Shown: positions 16,488 through 25,686, numbered from the stretch's first letter. The stretch is 64,000 nt of DNA from Bacillota bacterium (GCA_023394875.1 JAEXAB010000004.1:62001-126000); one strand, 5' to 3'. Made by a program: numbers and translations. The notes: generated by a model from the sequence alone, not told the origin.

Positions 16488-18403
16488 ACGACAATGACGA
16501 AATAGTTCAGGTCGAACAAGAAACAGTATCCTCTGTAGGTAAAATGGATATGTCGGGAGCCTTCGGTGCAAGCAGTATCAACGTTGCCAAGGTAGTAGGA
16601 CCGGAAAACTTCGGTAAAACCATAATAAGACTAATAAAATACATGCGTCCGGAAATGTTCGCATTGCTTTCTATGGTACTTATTTCTGTAGCAGGCGCCT
16701 GGTTTGGAGTATGGGTGCCAGATATTTTGAAGAAAGTAACTAACCACTTAGTAGAGAGCATTCAGTACTTTAAGGACGTTGATTTAAGTTACGTTGGACA
16801 AATCTGTTTGACGGCAGGCGCACTATACTGTCTGAACGCATTGTTTACCTTTACCAGCGGTATGATAGCTGCCAGTATGGCGCAACACGTTGTAAGACGT
16901 ATGCGTTATGACATTAAGGACAAGCTAGACAGAGTTCCGTTAAAATATTTTGACGGCACCTGCGTAGGCGAAATTTTGTCAAGGCTAACCAACGACGTAG
17001 AACTAGTCGCCGTAACCTTACAGGACACCATTAACCAAATTATTATCATGGTAACGACTATTTGCGGCGTTATGTTCATGATGTTCAGACTTGATTGGCT
17101 ACTTAGCGTTGTTACTATCTGCAGCGTGCCGATTTTGTTACTTGTTTCTAACGCTATTATAAAAAAGAGCCAAGCGGAATTCTCACGTCAGCAACAGCTT
17201 ATCGGAAAACTGAACGGACATATCGAAGAAATGTACGCAGGTCACCGCATAGTTTTACTTTATAACCACGTTGACGAAAGCATATTAACTTTTGAAGAAA
17301 CCAACAAATTGTTACTGAAAGCAACCAGAAAAGCTCAATTTTTGGCTGGCATAATTTTACCCACGATAAAAATGATTAACAATATCTGCTACGTTGCTAT
17401 CTGCGTGCTTGGCGGATACAGGGCAGGCTTAGGAATTATCAGTATCGGCGATATTCAGGCTTGCATTCAATATACCCGTCAGTTTGCTCAACCTATAGAA
17501 AACGTCAGTAACATTGCAAGCACCATTCAGTCTTCTATAGCTAGTGCAGAACGTGTGTTCAAGATGTTTGAAATAGAAGAAATGGAGCCGGACGGAGAGA
17601 GAACGGACGTTAGCGGAATTCAAGGCGAAGTTGAGTTTAAGCACGTATCGTTTAGCTATAACGACGACAAACCTCTTATTAGTGACCTTAACTTGCACGT
17701 AAACGCCGGAGAAAGCATTGCTATCGTAGGACCTACAGGCGCAGGCAAGACAACTATGGTTAACCTTTTGATGCGTTATTATGAACTGTCAGGCGGAAAA
17801 ATTACTATTGACGGCCACGACATAAAGGATATGCACCGTGACGACTTACGTAGTCTGTACGGCATGGTATTGCAGGATACTTGGTTGTTTAAGGGTACCA
17901 TTGCCGAAAATATCGCATACGGCAACGAAAACGCCAGTATGGAAGATATAATAAGCGCGGCTAAACAGGCGCATGCCCATGAGTTTATTGAGAGTATGGA
18001 AAAAGGCTATGACTCCATGATAAACGACGACGCAAGCAATATTTCTCAAGGACAAAAACAGTTACTTACCATTGCCAGAGCAATACTGAAGAATCCGAAG
18101 ATTATTATTTTGGACGAAGCTACAAGTTCGGTAGATACCAGAACCGAACAATACGTTCAGAGCGCCATGCTTGCTATGATGGAAGGCAAAACCAGTTTTG
18201 TTATCGCTCACAGATTGTCTACAATCAAGACGGCAGCAGTTATTTTGGTTATGAACCACGGTGACGTAGTGGAACAGGGCAATCATGAAACGTTGATGGA
18301 GAAAGGCGGCTTCTACTGCGACTTATATAAGAGCCAGTTTCTTGGCAGCAGTCAGGAAGAGGAAGTAAGACCTCCTATTTGCGGAGATTTCTACCAGTCA
18401 TAA
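16484..18403 (+). CDS. ABC exporter half, consensus Walker B/H-loop partner
   Basis: A 639-aa ABC half-transporter with an N-terminal 40-residue cytoplasmic stretch, six membrane helices and an ATPase with Walker A GPTGAGKTT (about 416), signature ISQGQKQLLT, Walker B ILDEATSSVD with the catalytic Glu, and H-loop IAHRLST. These intact residues complement the missing ones in the upstream half, so the two form a heterodimer with one active site. The ATG lies inside the preceding stop region (ATGA). Substrate (drug, peptide or lipid) is unknown. Confidence 0.94.
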   Translation: MNDNDEIVQVEQETVSSVGKMDMSGAFGASSINVAKVVGPENFGKTIIRLIKYMRPEMFALLSMVLISVAGAWFGVWVPDILKKVTNHLVESIQYFKDVDLSYVGQICLTAGALYCLNALFTFTSGMIAASMAQHVVRRMRYDIKDKLDRVPLKYFDGTCVGEILSRLTNDVELVAVTLQDTINQIIIMVTTICGVMFMMFRLDWLLSVVTICSVPILLLVSNAIIKKSQAEFSRQQQLIGKLNGHIEEMYAGHRIVLLYNHVDESILTFEETNKLLLKATRKAQFLAGIILPTIKMINNICYVAICVLGGYRAGLGIISIGDIQACIQYTRQFAQPIENVSNIASTIQSSIASAERVFKMFEIEEMEPDGERTDVSGIQGEVEFKHVSFSYNDDKPLISDLNLHVNAGESIAIVGPTGAGKTTMVNLLMRYYELSGGKITIDGHDIKDMHRDDLRSLYGMVLQDTWLFKGTIAENIAYGNENASMEDIISAAKQAHAHEFIESMEKGYDSMINDDASNISQGQKQLLTIARAILKNPKIIILDEATSSVDTRTEQYVQSAMLAMMEGKTSFVIAHRLSTIKTAAVILVMNHGDVVEQGNHETLMEKGGFYCDLYKSQFLGSSQEEEVRPPICGDFYQS

Positions 18404-18408
18404 CATAA

Positions 18409-18433
18409 ATGCCACCCAAAAGGTGGTATTTTT
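18409..18433 (+). terminator. Intrinsic terminator of the ABC exporter unit
   Basis: ATGCCACC pairs with GGTGGTAT around CAAAA, followed by TTTTT. Confidence 0.8.
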
Positions 18434-18447
18434 ATGCGACATTTCAT

Positions 18448-18476
18448 TTGCTTAGAGGATAACGTTGTGATATAAT
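18448..18476 (+). promoter_or_regulatory. Sigma-A promoter of prs
   Basis: TTGCTT (18448-18453), 17 bases, TATAAT (18471-18476), 32 bases before the ATG. Confidence 0.75.
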
Positions 18477-18508
18477 ATGCGTATCCCCAAAATATCAAGG
18501 GAGGATGT

Positions 18509-19663
18509 ATGCCTACATTTTTCAATGAAGTATTTGACGAGCCAACTGCGGTTGCTCCATTAGGTCTGATAGTAATGGAGGGAGCCAAAGAGCTAGGTAA
18601 ACAAGTAGACAACTACTTGGTTAATTGGTATAACAGAGACCTTGCCAAACACAATAAGGATTTTACCCGCAAAGACACTTTTATTTTGAGATCGGACTGT
18701 CCGAGATTTACCACAGGCGACGGCAAGGGTATTATTTATGACAGCGTCAGAGGCAGAGACCTTTATATTTTGGTAGACGTAGGCAATTACAATTGTAAAT
18801 ACAACATGTTAGGCAACCTTAACTGCATGTCTCCCGACGACCACTATGCCGACCTAAAGAGAATAATTTCGGCAACCGGCGGTAAAGCCGAAAGAATAAC
18901 CGTTATTATGCCTATTTTATACGGCGGAAGACAACACAGAAGAAACGCAAGAGAATCGCTAGACTGCGCTCAGATGTTGCAGGAATTATATAATATGGGG
19001 GTTCAGGAAGTAGTCACTTTTGACGCTCACGACCCCAGAGTTCAAAACGCCGTACCATTAATGGGCTTTGATAACTTCTTCCCCACTTATCAGATTTTGA
19101 AGGCTCTCAAAAATCGTTTTCCCGATTTGCTTATTGATAAAGAACATTTTATGATTGTTTCTCCCGATGAAGGAGCAATGAACAGAAACATCTATTACGC
19201 ATCCGTTTTGGGCGCTGATTTGGGTATGTTCTATAAGAGAAGAGATTATACGACCATTGTTAACGGACGTAATCCCATAGTAAGTCATGATTATATCGGT
19301 ACCAGCGTAAAAGACAAGGTTGTTTTTGTTGCCGACGATATTATCGCGACAGGTGATTCTATGTTGCGTCTTTGCCGTCACCTAAAAGAAGACGGAGCTA
19401 AGGATATATTCTTAAACGCAACCTTCGCATTGTTTACCGAAGGCAAAGAGAAGTTCCAAGAGGCTTATGAACAGGGATTGTTTACCGCAGTTCTTAGCAC
19501 AAATCTTACTTACGTCAGTCCGGAAATCAGGGCGGCAAGTTGGTTTGTGGAAGCCGATTTGAGTAAATACGTATCATACATTATTGCATATTGCAACCAA
19601 AACAAGTCTGTTGCCGACTTGCTAAGTTCTTCGGATCGTATTCACGAACTTTTGAAAAGATAA
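18509..19663 (+). CDS. prs: Ribose-phosphate pyrophosphokinase (long form)
   Basis: PRPP synthetase makes 5-phosphoribosyl 1-pyrophosphate from ribose 5-phosphate and ATP for nucleotide, His and Trp synthesis. The PRPP loop VVFVADDIIATGDSML is near residues 270-285, and FDAHDPRVQNAVPL is the catalytic flexible-region signature (DAHDP for the usual DLHA). At 384 aa it is about 70 residues longer than the common 315-aa class I enzyme, with additions at the N-terminus and within the first domain; similar long forms occur in anaerobic Firmicutes. GGGAGG precedes the ATG. It is monocistronic. Confidence 0.92.
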   Translation: MPTFFNEVFDEPTAVAPLGLIVMEGAKELGKQVDNYLVNWYNRDLAKHNKDFTRKDTFILRSDCPRFTTGDGKGIIYDSVRGRDLYILVDVGNYNCKYNMLGNLNCMSPDDHYADLKRIISATGGKAERITVIMPILYGGRQHRRNARESLDCAQMLQELYNMGVQEVVTFDAHDPRVQNAVPLMGFDNFFPTYQILKALKNRFPDLLIDKEHFMIVSPDEGAMNRNIYYASVLGADLGMFYKRRDYTTIVNGRNPIVSHDYIGTSVKDKVVFVADDIIATGDSMLRLCRHLKEDGAKDIFLNATFALFTEGKEKFQEAYEQGLFTAVLSTNLTYVSPEIRAASWFVEADLSKYVSYIIAYCNQNKSVADLLSSSDRIHELLKR

Positions 19664-19679
19664 AAATTAGTAAAAAATG

Positions 19680-19708
19680 AAATGCGCCTAATAAAGGCGC
19701 ATTTTTTA
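19680..19708 (+). terminator. Intrinsic terminator of prs
   Basis: ATGCGCC (19682-19688) pairs with GGCGCAT (19696-19702), followed by a T-run. Confidence 0.9.
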
Positions 19709-19724
19709 TGCTTTCTTTTGGCTA

Positions 19725-19753
19725 TTGACAAAAACCGACAAAAATCTTATAAT
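19725..19753 (+). promoter_or_regulatory. Consensus sigma-A promoter
   Basis: Perfect TTGACA (19725-19730), 17 bases, perfect TATAAT (19748-19753), 29 bases before the ATG of an unknown membrane-anchored protein. Confidence 0.85.
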
Positions 19754-19782
19754 TGATATAGTTTTTTACTAAAAGAGGGTTT

Positions 19783-20817
19783 ATGTTTTTCAAGTATACG
19801 ATTAAGTTTTTCAAAATTCTGCTCATTATTTATTTGGTTTTTATCTTAGGATATTTTTCGGTGGCTATTTTTAACAGAAAAGTTGACAATACTTTCCGCC
19901 TTGAGGTGGGCAACTACAAGAAAAATCCTATTTGGATGCCCGACAAAAACGATACGATAATCGATGAAATATACGCTACCGCAGAGACCGACGGGGCGTT
20001 AAGTACCGCTTATAATATGTATCTTGCCGCTTGTAAAAAACTTATGCTTACTAAAGATTACGGCATAAGAGCAACGGGTTTGGTTGACGTGTCGGCGTCT
20101 AACCTTAAAATAGACGTTATTACCAACCGTACCGAACAATACCACGTGGTGAACGAACCTGTATTAAACGCCAATCAAAAAGTGCTTAGTTCTTACACCA
20201 ACACCATTTACGTTACTGAAGTCAGCGATAAGGCGTTAAGTTCTATTTTGATTGCCGCAATTCAGTTCGCCGACAGAGGCTTTGCCGACGGAACTAATTA
20301 TTACAAGCAAAAAGGCAAATTAGAGAGAATGGACGAACAAGGGGAAAACGTAGTTTGGAAGACCGATTATTCCACAGAAAAGCCCCCTTTGCGCACCTAT
20401 AATGATTCCGATATAAGAGAAAAATGCAATTTTGTGATTACATTAGATACCATTGTTGCCGATTCGGTAAAAATAGAAAGAGAGTATGACGAAACCTATA
20501 ATTCTTATTTGTATCACGTCAGTATGGACCTTGACTGCACTAGCCACGAAGAAGGGAGCGCTACTTATTACGAATCCAAGGCTATAAAAGATTTGTTAGG
20601 CAGCAATATGAAATCACTTGTCTACAGTCAAATGAAAGTAGATTTTACCATATACAGCAACGGATATTTTATTACTTGGAATACCGTTCAGGAATGGACG
20701 TTGGAATATTCTCTGTCGTTTTTAGGTTCGTTGAGCGGAACTGCCCTCAATAGAAAGAGTGAAGTATTCAGCTATGACAAAAGAGAATGCGCGGTTATGG
20801 ATTTTACCGCAAATTAA
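19783..20817 (+). CDS. Unknown membrane-anchored protein
   Basis: I do not recognise this 344-aa protein. One N-terminal membrane helix (residues 9-28) is followed by about 310 hydrophilic residues with mixed alpha/beta character and no catalytic motif or repeat that I can see. It is probably held in the membrane with the large domain outside. It has a perfect-consensus promoter and an AGAGGG ribosome binding site, which suggests steady expression. Its stop overlaps the convergent GNAT gene by 4 bases and no terminator is visible between them. Confidence 0.8.
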   Translation: MFFKYTIKFFKILLIIYLVFILGYFSVAIFNRKVDNTFRLEVGNYKKNPIWMPDKNDTIIDEIYATAETDGALSTAYNMYLAACKKLMLTKDYGIRATGLVDVSASNLKIDVITNRTEQYHVVNEPVLNANQKVLSSYTNTIYVTEVSDKALSSILIAAIQFADRGFADGTNYYKQKGKLERMDEQGENVVWKTDYSTEKPPLRTYNDSDIREKCNFVITLDTIVADSVKIEREYDETYNSYLYHVSMDLDCTSHEEGSATYYESKAIKDLLGSNMKSLVYSQMKVDFTIYSNGYFITWNTVQEWTLEYSLSFLGSLSGTALNRKSEVFSYDKRECAVMDFTAN

Positions 20818-21365
20818 ATAAGTTTTTTACCCATAAACACGCCGCCTAAGTTTAATAACTTAGTAAAGCCGTGTTTTTCATAAAATTTTATGGCGCGCAC
20901 GTTGTGTGCGCCTACGCATAGCATAATACCCGAAACACCTTCTGCTTTTAAGTGTTCGCAAAGAGCGTTAATTAGCATACTGCCGCTACCTTTGCCGGTA
21001 AAGCCAGGAAGGATATCTATATGTAAGTGTGCAGGGTATTCTTTGGAAAATTTCTTTTCTATAATAAAGGAAAGCTTTCTTAACAGGTATTGAATAAATG
21101 ATATTTTCTTTACTTGAGGCAAATACTTTTCGGTAAAAGCTTTTTTGTATGTGTCAAAATTTTTTGCGCAGATAATGTAGCCGACGGCGTTGTCAGCTTC
21201 ATCGGTCAACACAAAGCAGTTTTCGGGCTCCTGTTCGGTATAATAATCGTTATAAAGCAAATTAAGAAGCCTCTCCCCTTGTTCATTTTTTTGTGGATTG
21301 GCGGTAATAATGCAAATTTTTTGCAAATTTTGTTTGTCAGTAACTTGATATTTTCTTATTTCCAT
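20814..21365 (-). CDS. GNAT family N-acetyltransferase
   Basis: A 183-aa GNAT acetyltransferase. The acetyl-CoA-binding region is DILPGFTGKGSGSMLINAL (motif A, near residue 120) and VGAHNVRAIKFYEKHGF is the motif-B end typical of the fold. Substrate is unknown. The ATG at 21365 is chosen because MEIRKYQVTD is a normal GNAT start; the open frame extends 44 codons upstream but runs through the promoter and the divergent gene's leader. There is no Shine-Dalgarno sequence, and the promoter predicts transcription start about 3 bases before the ATG (see findings). Confidence 0.85.
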   Translation of the reverse strand: MEIRKYQVTDKQNLQKICIITANPQKNEQGERLLNLLYNDYYTEQEPENCFVLTDEADNAVGYIICAKNFDTYKKAFTEKYLPQVKKISFIQYLLRKLSFIIEKKFSKEYPAHLHIDILPGFTGKGSGSMLINALCEHLKAEGVSGIMLCVGAHNVRAIKFYEKHGFTKLLNLGGVFMGKKLI

Positions 21366-21374
21366 AGTATACTT

Positions 21375-21404
21375 AATATAGCACGAACAGATATAATATG
21401 TCAA
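21375..21404 (-). promoter_or_regulatory. Sigma-A promoter of the GNAT gene, giving a near-leaderless mRNA
   Basis: On the minus strand TTGACA (21399-21404), 18 bases, TATATT (21375-21380). Only 9 bases separate the -10 box from the ATG at 21365. Confidence 0.65.
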
Positions 21405-21414
21405 TGGAGGATTG

Positions 21415-22038
21415 ATGAAAAAACATTCTATAATTGTTTGTCTGATTATAGTAATATTGGCCGTGTGTACTTCTGCATCGACTATCTCTTCCGACAATTA
21501 CGTTTTCAAAACCATTCACCCAAGCACAGCACTCTATACCACACCGTCATTATCAAGCGAAGTATTGATAGATATTCCTAAGAACGCCGAACTTATTGTT
21601 AAGGGAGAACCGTTCTATCAGGGAGAAATTTTGTGGCAGGAAGTGGAATATTCTCCGTTTAGCGGCTACGTTTTGTACAATAACATATATCAGAGTAAAA
21701 CTAATGAAATTTACAGTATAAAGATAGTAAAGGCAGTCTCAAAAGCTATGGGACAAAAAATATCTTTGTACGCTGCCCATGATATCTCTTCCGAAAAAAT
21801 TGAAGTAAACGACGGAAAAAAACTTAATATGATTGTTACCGAAGTAAATTACGGTAATTTTGAAAAAGTAGAGTATCAGAGCAACACATACTTTGTATTA
21901 AAAGAAAATATTACTACAGGCCTTAGCTACAATCAGCTTATTGCCGTTATCATTGCGGCGGCTTTCGCGGTGTTTGTTATCGCAACCGCAGTCATTATAT
22001 TTTTGATAAGGAAAAGAAAATTAACAATAAAAAAATAA
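21415..22038 (+). CDS. Secreted/anchored protein with two SH3-like repeats
   Basis: A 207-aa protein with an N-terminal signal peptide or anchor (residues 5-22), two bacterial-SH3-like stretches (about 35-95, with ALYTTPSLSSEVLIDIPKNA, and about 110-165, with SLYAAHDISSEKIEV), and a C-terminal membrane helix (about 175-197) followed by a basic tail. Such domains often bind cell-wall peptides, so it may be a wall-sensing protein; that is inference. The ATG at 21415 is preferred over the adjacent TTG because GGAGG is at 21406-21410. It lies 19 bases upstream of pgk. Confidence 0.75.
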   Translation: MKKHSIIVCLIIVILAVCTSASTISSDNYVFKTIHPSTALYTTPSLSSEVLIDIPKNAELIVKGEPFYQGEILWQEVEYSPFSGYVLYNNIYQSKTNEIYSIKIVKAVSKAMGQKISLYAAHDISSEKIEVNDGKKLNMIVTEVNYGNFEKVEYQSNTYFVLKENITTGLSYNQLIAVIIAAAFAVFVIATAVIIFLIRKRKLTIKK

Positions 22039-22057
22039 CCGTATAAGGAGATTTTAT

Positions 22058-23329
22058 ATGAACAAAAAAACAATTAAAGACGTAAACGTAGCCGGCAAAA
22101 AATGCTTGGTGAGAGTTGACTTGAACGTGCCCATGAAGGGCGGCGTTATCACCGATGAAAACCGTATCAACGGCGCGCTTCCCACCATTAAGTATTTGAT
22201 GGAAAACGGCGCTAAGGTTATCCTTTGCTCACATCTTGGTAGACCTTACTCGATATTTAGTAAAGAAATAAAGAAAATAAAGCCCGAAGACGAAGGAAAA
22301 AGCAGAGAAGAATTAGTAGCTATGACTATGAAGAAATGCTCCTTAAAAACCGTCGCTAACAGACTTAACGAACTCCTAGACGGCAAAGTAACTTTTGCTA
22401 CCGACGTAGTAGGTGATGATGCCAAAGCCAAAGTTGCCGCTTGCAAAGACGGCGAAGTAGTGCTTTTGGAAAATCTTCGTTTCCATTGGGAAGAAGAAAA
22501 GAACGATAAAGAGTTCTGCGCCAAGCTTGCTGAGTTTTGCGATATTTACGTAAACGACGCTTTCGGTACCGCTCACAGAGCCCACGCTTCTACAGCCGGT
22601 ATTGCTCAATACGGTCTTTGTAAAGAAGCTGTAGCAGGCTTTTTGATTGGCAGAGAGCTTGATATTATGGGCGGAGCTTTGGAAAATCCCGCTCGTCCTT
22701 TCGTTGCTATCCTAGGCGGAGCTAAAGTAAGTGACAAAATAGGCGTTATTAATAACCTACTTGAAAAAGTAGACTGTCTGATTATCGGCGGAGCCATGGC
22801 TTATACCTTCTTCAAGGCAGAAGGACACGGAGTAGGAACCAGTCTTTGCGAAAACGACAAGGTTGAACTAGCTAAAGAGCTTTTGGCAAAAGCTAAGGCA
22901 AAAAAAGTTAAAATGCTTCTTCCTATCGACACCGAAGTAGCTTACGCTTTCCCTGATCCTATCGATGCCCCTGTGGAGATTAAGGCTGTTCCCAGCGATT
23001 CTATCCCCGATGATATGATGGGACTTGATATCGGACCTAAGACTCAAAAACTTTATGCAGAAACAGTAGTTAACGCTAAGACCGTTATTTGGAACGGACC
23101 TATGGGCGTGTTTGAAAATCCCGTTTTGGCTGCAGGCACCATCGCCGTTGCGAAAGCTTTAAGCGAAACCGACGCTATTACCATAATAGGCGGAGGAGAC
23201 AGCGCGGCTGCCGTTCAGAAATTGGGCTTTGCAGATAAGATGACTCACATATCCACCGGCGGCGGAGCAAGTTTGGAATTTTTGGAAGGTTTGGAACTGC
23301 CCGGCGTAGCTTGTTTGGATAACAAGTAA
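22058..23329 (+). CDS. pgk: Phosphoglycerate kinase
   Basis: Pgk transfers phosphate from 1,3-bisphosphoglycerate to ADP in lower glycolysis. Standard signatures are present: VRVDLNVPMK at the N-terminus, CSHLGRP, ENLRFH, the hinge/nucleotide region GGAKVSDKIGV, and NGPMGVFE plus GGGDSAAAV near the C-terminus. The length is 423 aa, slightly above the usual 395 owing to a short insertion near residues 65-90. It opens a three-gene glycolytic operon with tpiA and gpmI, with ribosome binding site AAGGAG. Confidence 0.97.
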   Translation: MNKKTIKDVNVAGKKCLVRVDLNVPMKGGVITDENRINGALPTIKYLMENGAKVILCSHLGRPYSIFSKEIKKIKPEDEGKSREELVAMTMKKCSLKTVANRLNELLDGKVTFATDVVGDDAKAKVAACKDGEVVLLENLRFHWEEEKNDKEFCAKLAEFCDIYVNDAFGTAHRAHASTAGIAQYGLCKEAVAGFLIGRELDIMGGALENPARPFVAILGGAKVSDKIGVINNLLEKVDCLIIGGAMAYTFFKAEGHGVGTSLCENDKVELAKELLAKAKAKKVKMLLPIDTEVAYAFPDPIDAPVEIKAVPSDSIPDDMMGLDIGPKTQKLYAETVVNAKTVIWNGPMGVFENPVLAAGTIAVAKALSETDAITIIGGGDSAAAVQKLGFADKMTHISTGGGASLEFLEGLELPGVACLDNK

Positions 23330-23361
23330 ATTTGATAATATTATTTTAAGGAGAAATAGAA

Positions 23362-24108
23362 ATGAAGAGAGACATTATTGCAGGAAATTGGAAGATGAAC
23401 AAAACCAACGCCGAAACAAAACAGCTTATTGCCGAGCTTATACCTTTGGTTAAGGACGCTAAGTGCGAAGTTGTTTGCTGCGTACCTTTTACCAACATCG
23501 TTACCGCAAGAAAGGCAGCTAGAGGAACAAACATAAAAATCGGCGCGCAGAACGTGCATTGGGCAGAAAAAGGAGCTTTTACCGGAGAAATATCGGCTGA
23601 AATGTTGAAAGAACTGAAAGTTTCTTACGTTTTGACAGGACATAGCGAGAGAAGACAATACTTCGGAGAAACCGACGAAACAGTCAATTTGCGCACAAGA
23701 GCCGCTCTTAAAGCCGGACTAAAAGTTATTGTATGCGTAGGAGAACTTCTTGAAGAAAGAGAGAGCGGAAGAACAGCCGAAGTTGTTACCAGACAAACAA
23801 TCGCAGCTTTGAAAGATATTTCCAAAATGGAACTTAAGAAAATAGTAATCGCTTACGAACCTGTCTGGGCTATCGGAACAGGCAGAACGGCTACCGCTCA
23901 GGACGCTAACGACACTATTAAGATTATCCGCAGAGTTGTTAAGAAACTTTACGGCAGAGCTAGCGCAGCTTCTTTACGTATCCAATACGGTGGCAGTATG
24001 AACGCTAAGAACGCTACCGAATTGATGGCTATGCCCCAAATAGACGGCGGACTTATCGGCGGCGCAAGTCTGAAAGCAGAGGAATTTGCAAAGGTTGTAA
24101 ATTATTAA
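23362..24108 (+). CDS. tpiA: Triosephosphate isomerase
   Basis: TpiA interconverts dihydroxyacetone phosphate and glyceraldehyde 3-phosphate. The 248-aa barrel shows the substrate Lys in GNWKMNK, catalytic His in TGHSERR (about residue 95) and catalytic Glu in AYEPVWAIGTG, with the phosphate-binding loop YGGSM near the end. It lies 32 bases after pgk and 1 base before gpmI. Confidence 0.97.
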   Translation: MKRDIIAGNWKMNKTNAETKQLIAELIPLVKDAKCEVVCCVPFTNIVTARKAARGTNIKIGAQNVHWAEKGAFTGEISAEMLKELKVSYVLTGHSERRQYFGETDETVNLRTRAALKAGLKVIVCVGELLEERESGRTAEVVTRQTIAALKDISKMELKKIVIAYEPVWAIGTGRTATAQDANDTIKIIRRVVKKLYGRASAASLRIQYGGSMNAKNATELMAMPQIDGGLIGGASLKAEEFAKVVNY

Positions 24109-24109
24109 T

Positions 24110-25642
24110 ATGAATAAAAACTTTTACGGACTGATAATATTAGACGGTTTCGGACTGTCGGAAAGTACCTGCGGCAACGCAATCGCTACGGCGGGCGTAC
24201 CGTTTTTTCACGAACTGATAAAAAAATATCCGCACACCGAAATCGGCGCGTCAGGCATGGACGTAGGTCTACCTGACGGTCAAATGGGCAACAGCGAAGT
24301 AGGACACCTCAATATGGGCGCAGGACGCGTTGTCTATCAGGAGCTTACCAGAATAACAAAATCAATTTTTGACGGAGATTTCTTTGAAAACGCCGCTATT
24401 CTTGACGCTATGCGTTCGGCTAAGGCCAATAACAAGAAGTTCCATACCTATGGACTTCTTAGCGACGGCGGAGTACACTCTCACATTGAGCATCTTTTTG
24501 CCATAATAAAATTGGCAAAGAAAGAAGGTCTTGACAATATTTATGTTCATTGCTTCTTGGACGGACGTGACGTTCCTCCTAAGAGCGGTGCCGATTTTAT
24601 CAAACAGCTTGCTAACTTTATGGAGGAAGAAAACTTCGGTAAAATTGCTTCTGTTATGGGACGTTTTTATGCTATGGACAGAGATAACCGCTGGGAAAGA
24701 GTGGAAAAAGCTTATAACGCATTGACTTTAGGCGACGGAGAAATGACACTTAATCCGGAAAGCGCGGTAAGAGAAAGCTACGAAAAAGGAATAACCGATG
24801 AATTTGTGGTGCCGAAAGTAGTCTTTGAAAACGATAAGCCTGTAGCCGTTGTGGAAAATGGCGACAGCATATTGTTCTTTAACTTCCGTCCCGACAGAGC
24901 AAGAGAAATCAGCAGAGCGTTTGTTATGTCTGATTTTGCTTCCTTTGAGAGAAAAAGCGGATTTTTGGCTCCGAAATACGTTGGTATGACACAGTATGAC
25001 GCATCCTTTGCACCTTACCTTGCTACCGCGTTTTTGCCCCAAAGTCTTAACAATACTTTAGGAGAAGTTTTATCTCAGAACAATTTAAGACAGCTGCGTA
25101 TTGCCGAAACGGAAAAATACGCTCACGTAACCTTCTTCTTTAACGGCGGTGTGGAAGCGCCCAATCCTCTTGAGGAGAGAGTTCTTATTCCTTCACCAAA
25201 GGTAGCAACTTATGACCTAAAGCCCGAAATGAGCGCCTACGAAGTTGCCGAAAAGGCTGTTGAGGAAATTAAGTCGGGTAACCACGACGTTATGATACTT
25301 AACTTTGCCAACTGCGACATGGTAGGACATACCGGCGTGTTTGATGCCGCTGTCAAGGCTGTTAATACCGTTGATAAGTGTTTGGAAAAGGTTATTACTG
25401 CTATTAAGGAAGTGGGTGGCGAAGCTATTGTTACCGCTGACCATGGCAATGCCGATAAGATGTTTGAAGACGACGGTTCTCCCTTTACCGCTCACACAAC
25501 CAACCCTGTGCCTCTTATTATCGTCGCTGATGATATTAAGAAACTACGTAAGGGCGGTACTTTGGCTGACGTTGCTCCGACACTACTCAAACTTATGGGC
25601 GTAGCTCAACCGGCGGAAATGACGGGTATACCTTTGTTCTAA
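24110..25642 (+). CDS. gpmI: 2,3-bisphosphoglycerate-independent phosphoglycerate mutase
   Basis: GpmI interconverts 3- and 2-phosphoglycerate through a phosphoserine intermediate with two Mn ions. The 510-aa protein has ILDGFG at the N-terminus, the nucleophile in GQMGNSEVGHLNMGAG (about residue 63), DGRDVPP, and the metal motif TADHGNADKM near residue 440. It belongs to the alkaline-phosphatase superfamily and is unrelated to the cofactor-dependent enzyme. It starts one base after the tpiA stop and closes the operon. Confidence 0.97.
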   Translation: MNKNFYGLIILDGFGLSESTCGNAIATAGVPFFHELIKKYPHTEIGASGMDVGLPDGQMGNSEVGHLNMGAGRVVYQELTRITKSIFDGDFFENAAILDAMRSAKANNKKFHTYGLLSDGGVHSHIEHLFAIIKLAKKEGLDNIYVHCFLDGRDVPPKSGADFIKQLANFMEEENFGKIASVMGRFYAMDRDNRWERVEKAYNALTLGDGEMTLNPESAVRESYEKGITDEFVVPKVVFENDKPVAVVENGDSILFFNFRPDRAREISRAFVMSDFASFERKSGFLAPKYVGMTQYDASFAPYLATAFLPQSLNNTLGEVLSQNNLRQLRIAETEKYAHVTFFFNGGVEAPNPLEERVLIPSPKVATYDLKPEMSAYEVAEKAVEEIKSGNHDVMILNFANCDMVGHTGVFDAAVKAVNTVDKCLEKVITAIKEVGGEAIVTADHGNADKMFEDDGSPFTAHTTNPVPLIIVADDIKKLRKGGTLADVAPTLLKLMGVAQPAEMTGIPLF

Positions 25643-25656
25643 ATTAAAAAACCTTA

Positions 25657-25686
25657 TCGGGAAAGGAAAATTTTGCCCTTTCCCGA
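25657..25686. terminator. 10-bp hairpin after gpmI without a U-tract
   Basis: TCGGGAAAGG (25657-25666) pairs with CCTTTCCCGA (25677-25686); the loop AAAATTTTGC can pair further. No T-run follows, so terminator function is uncertain; it may protect the 3' end of the glycolytic mRNA. Confidence 0.5.
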
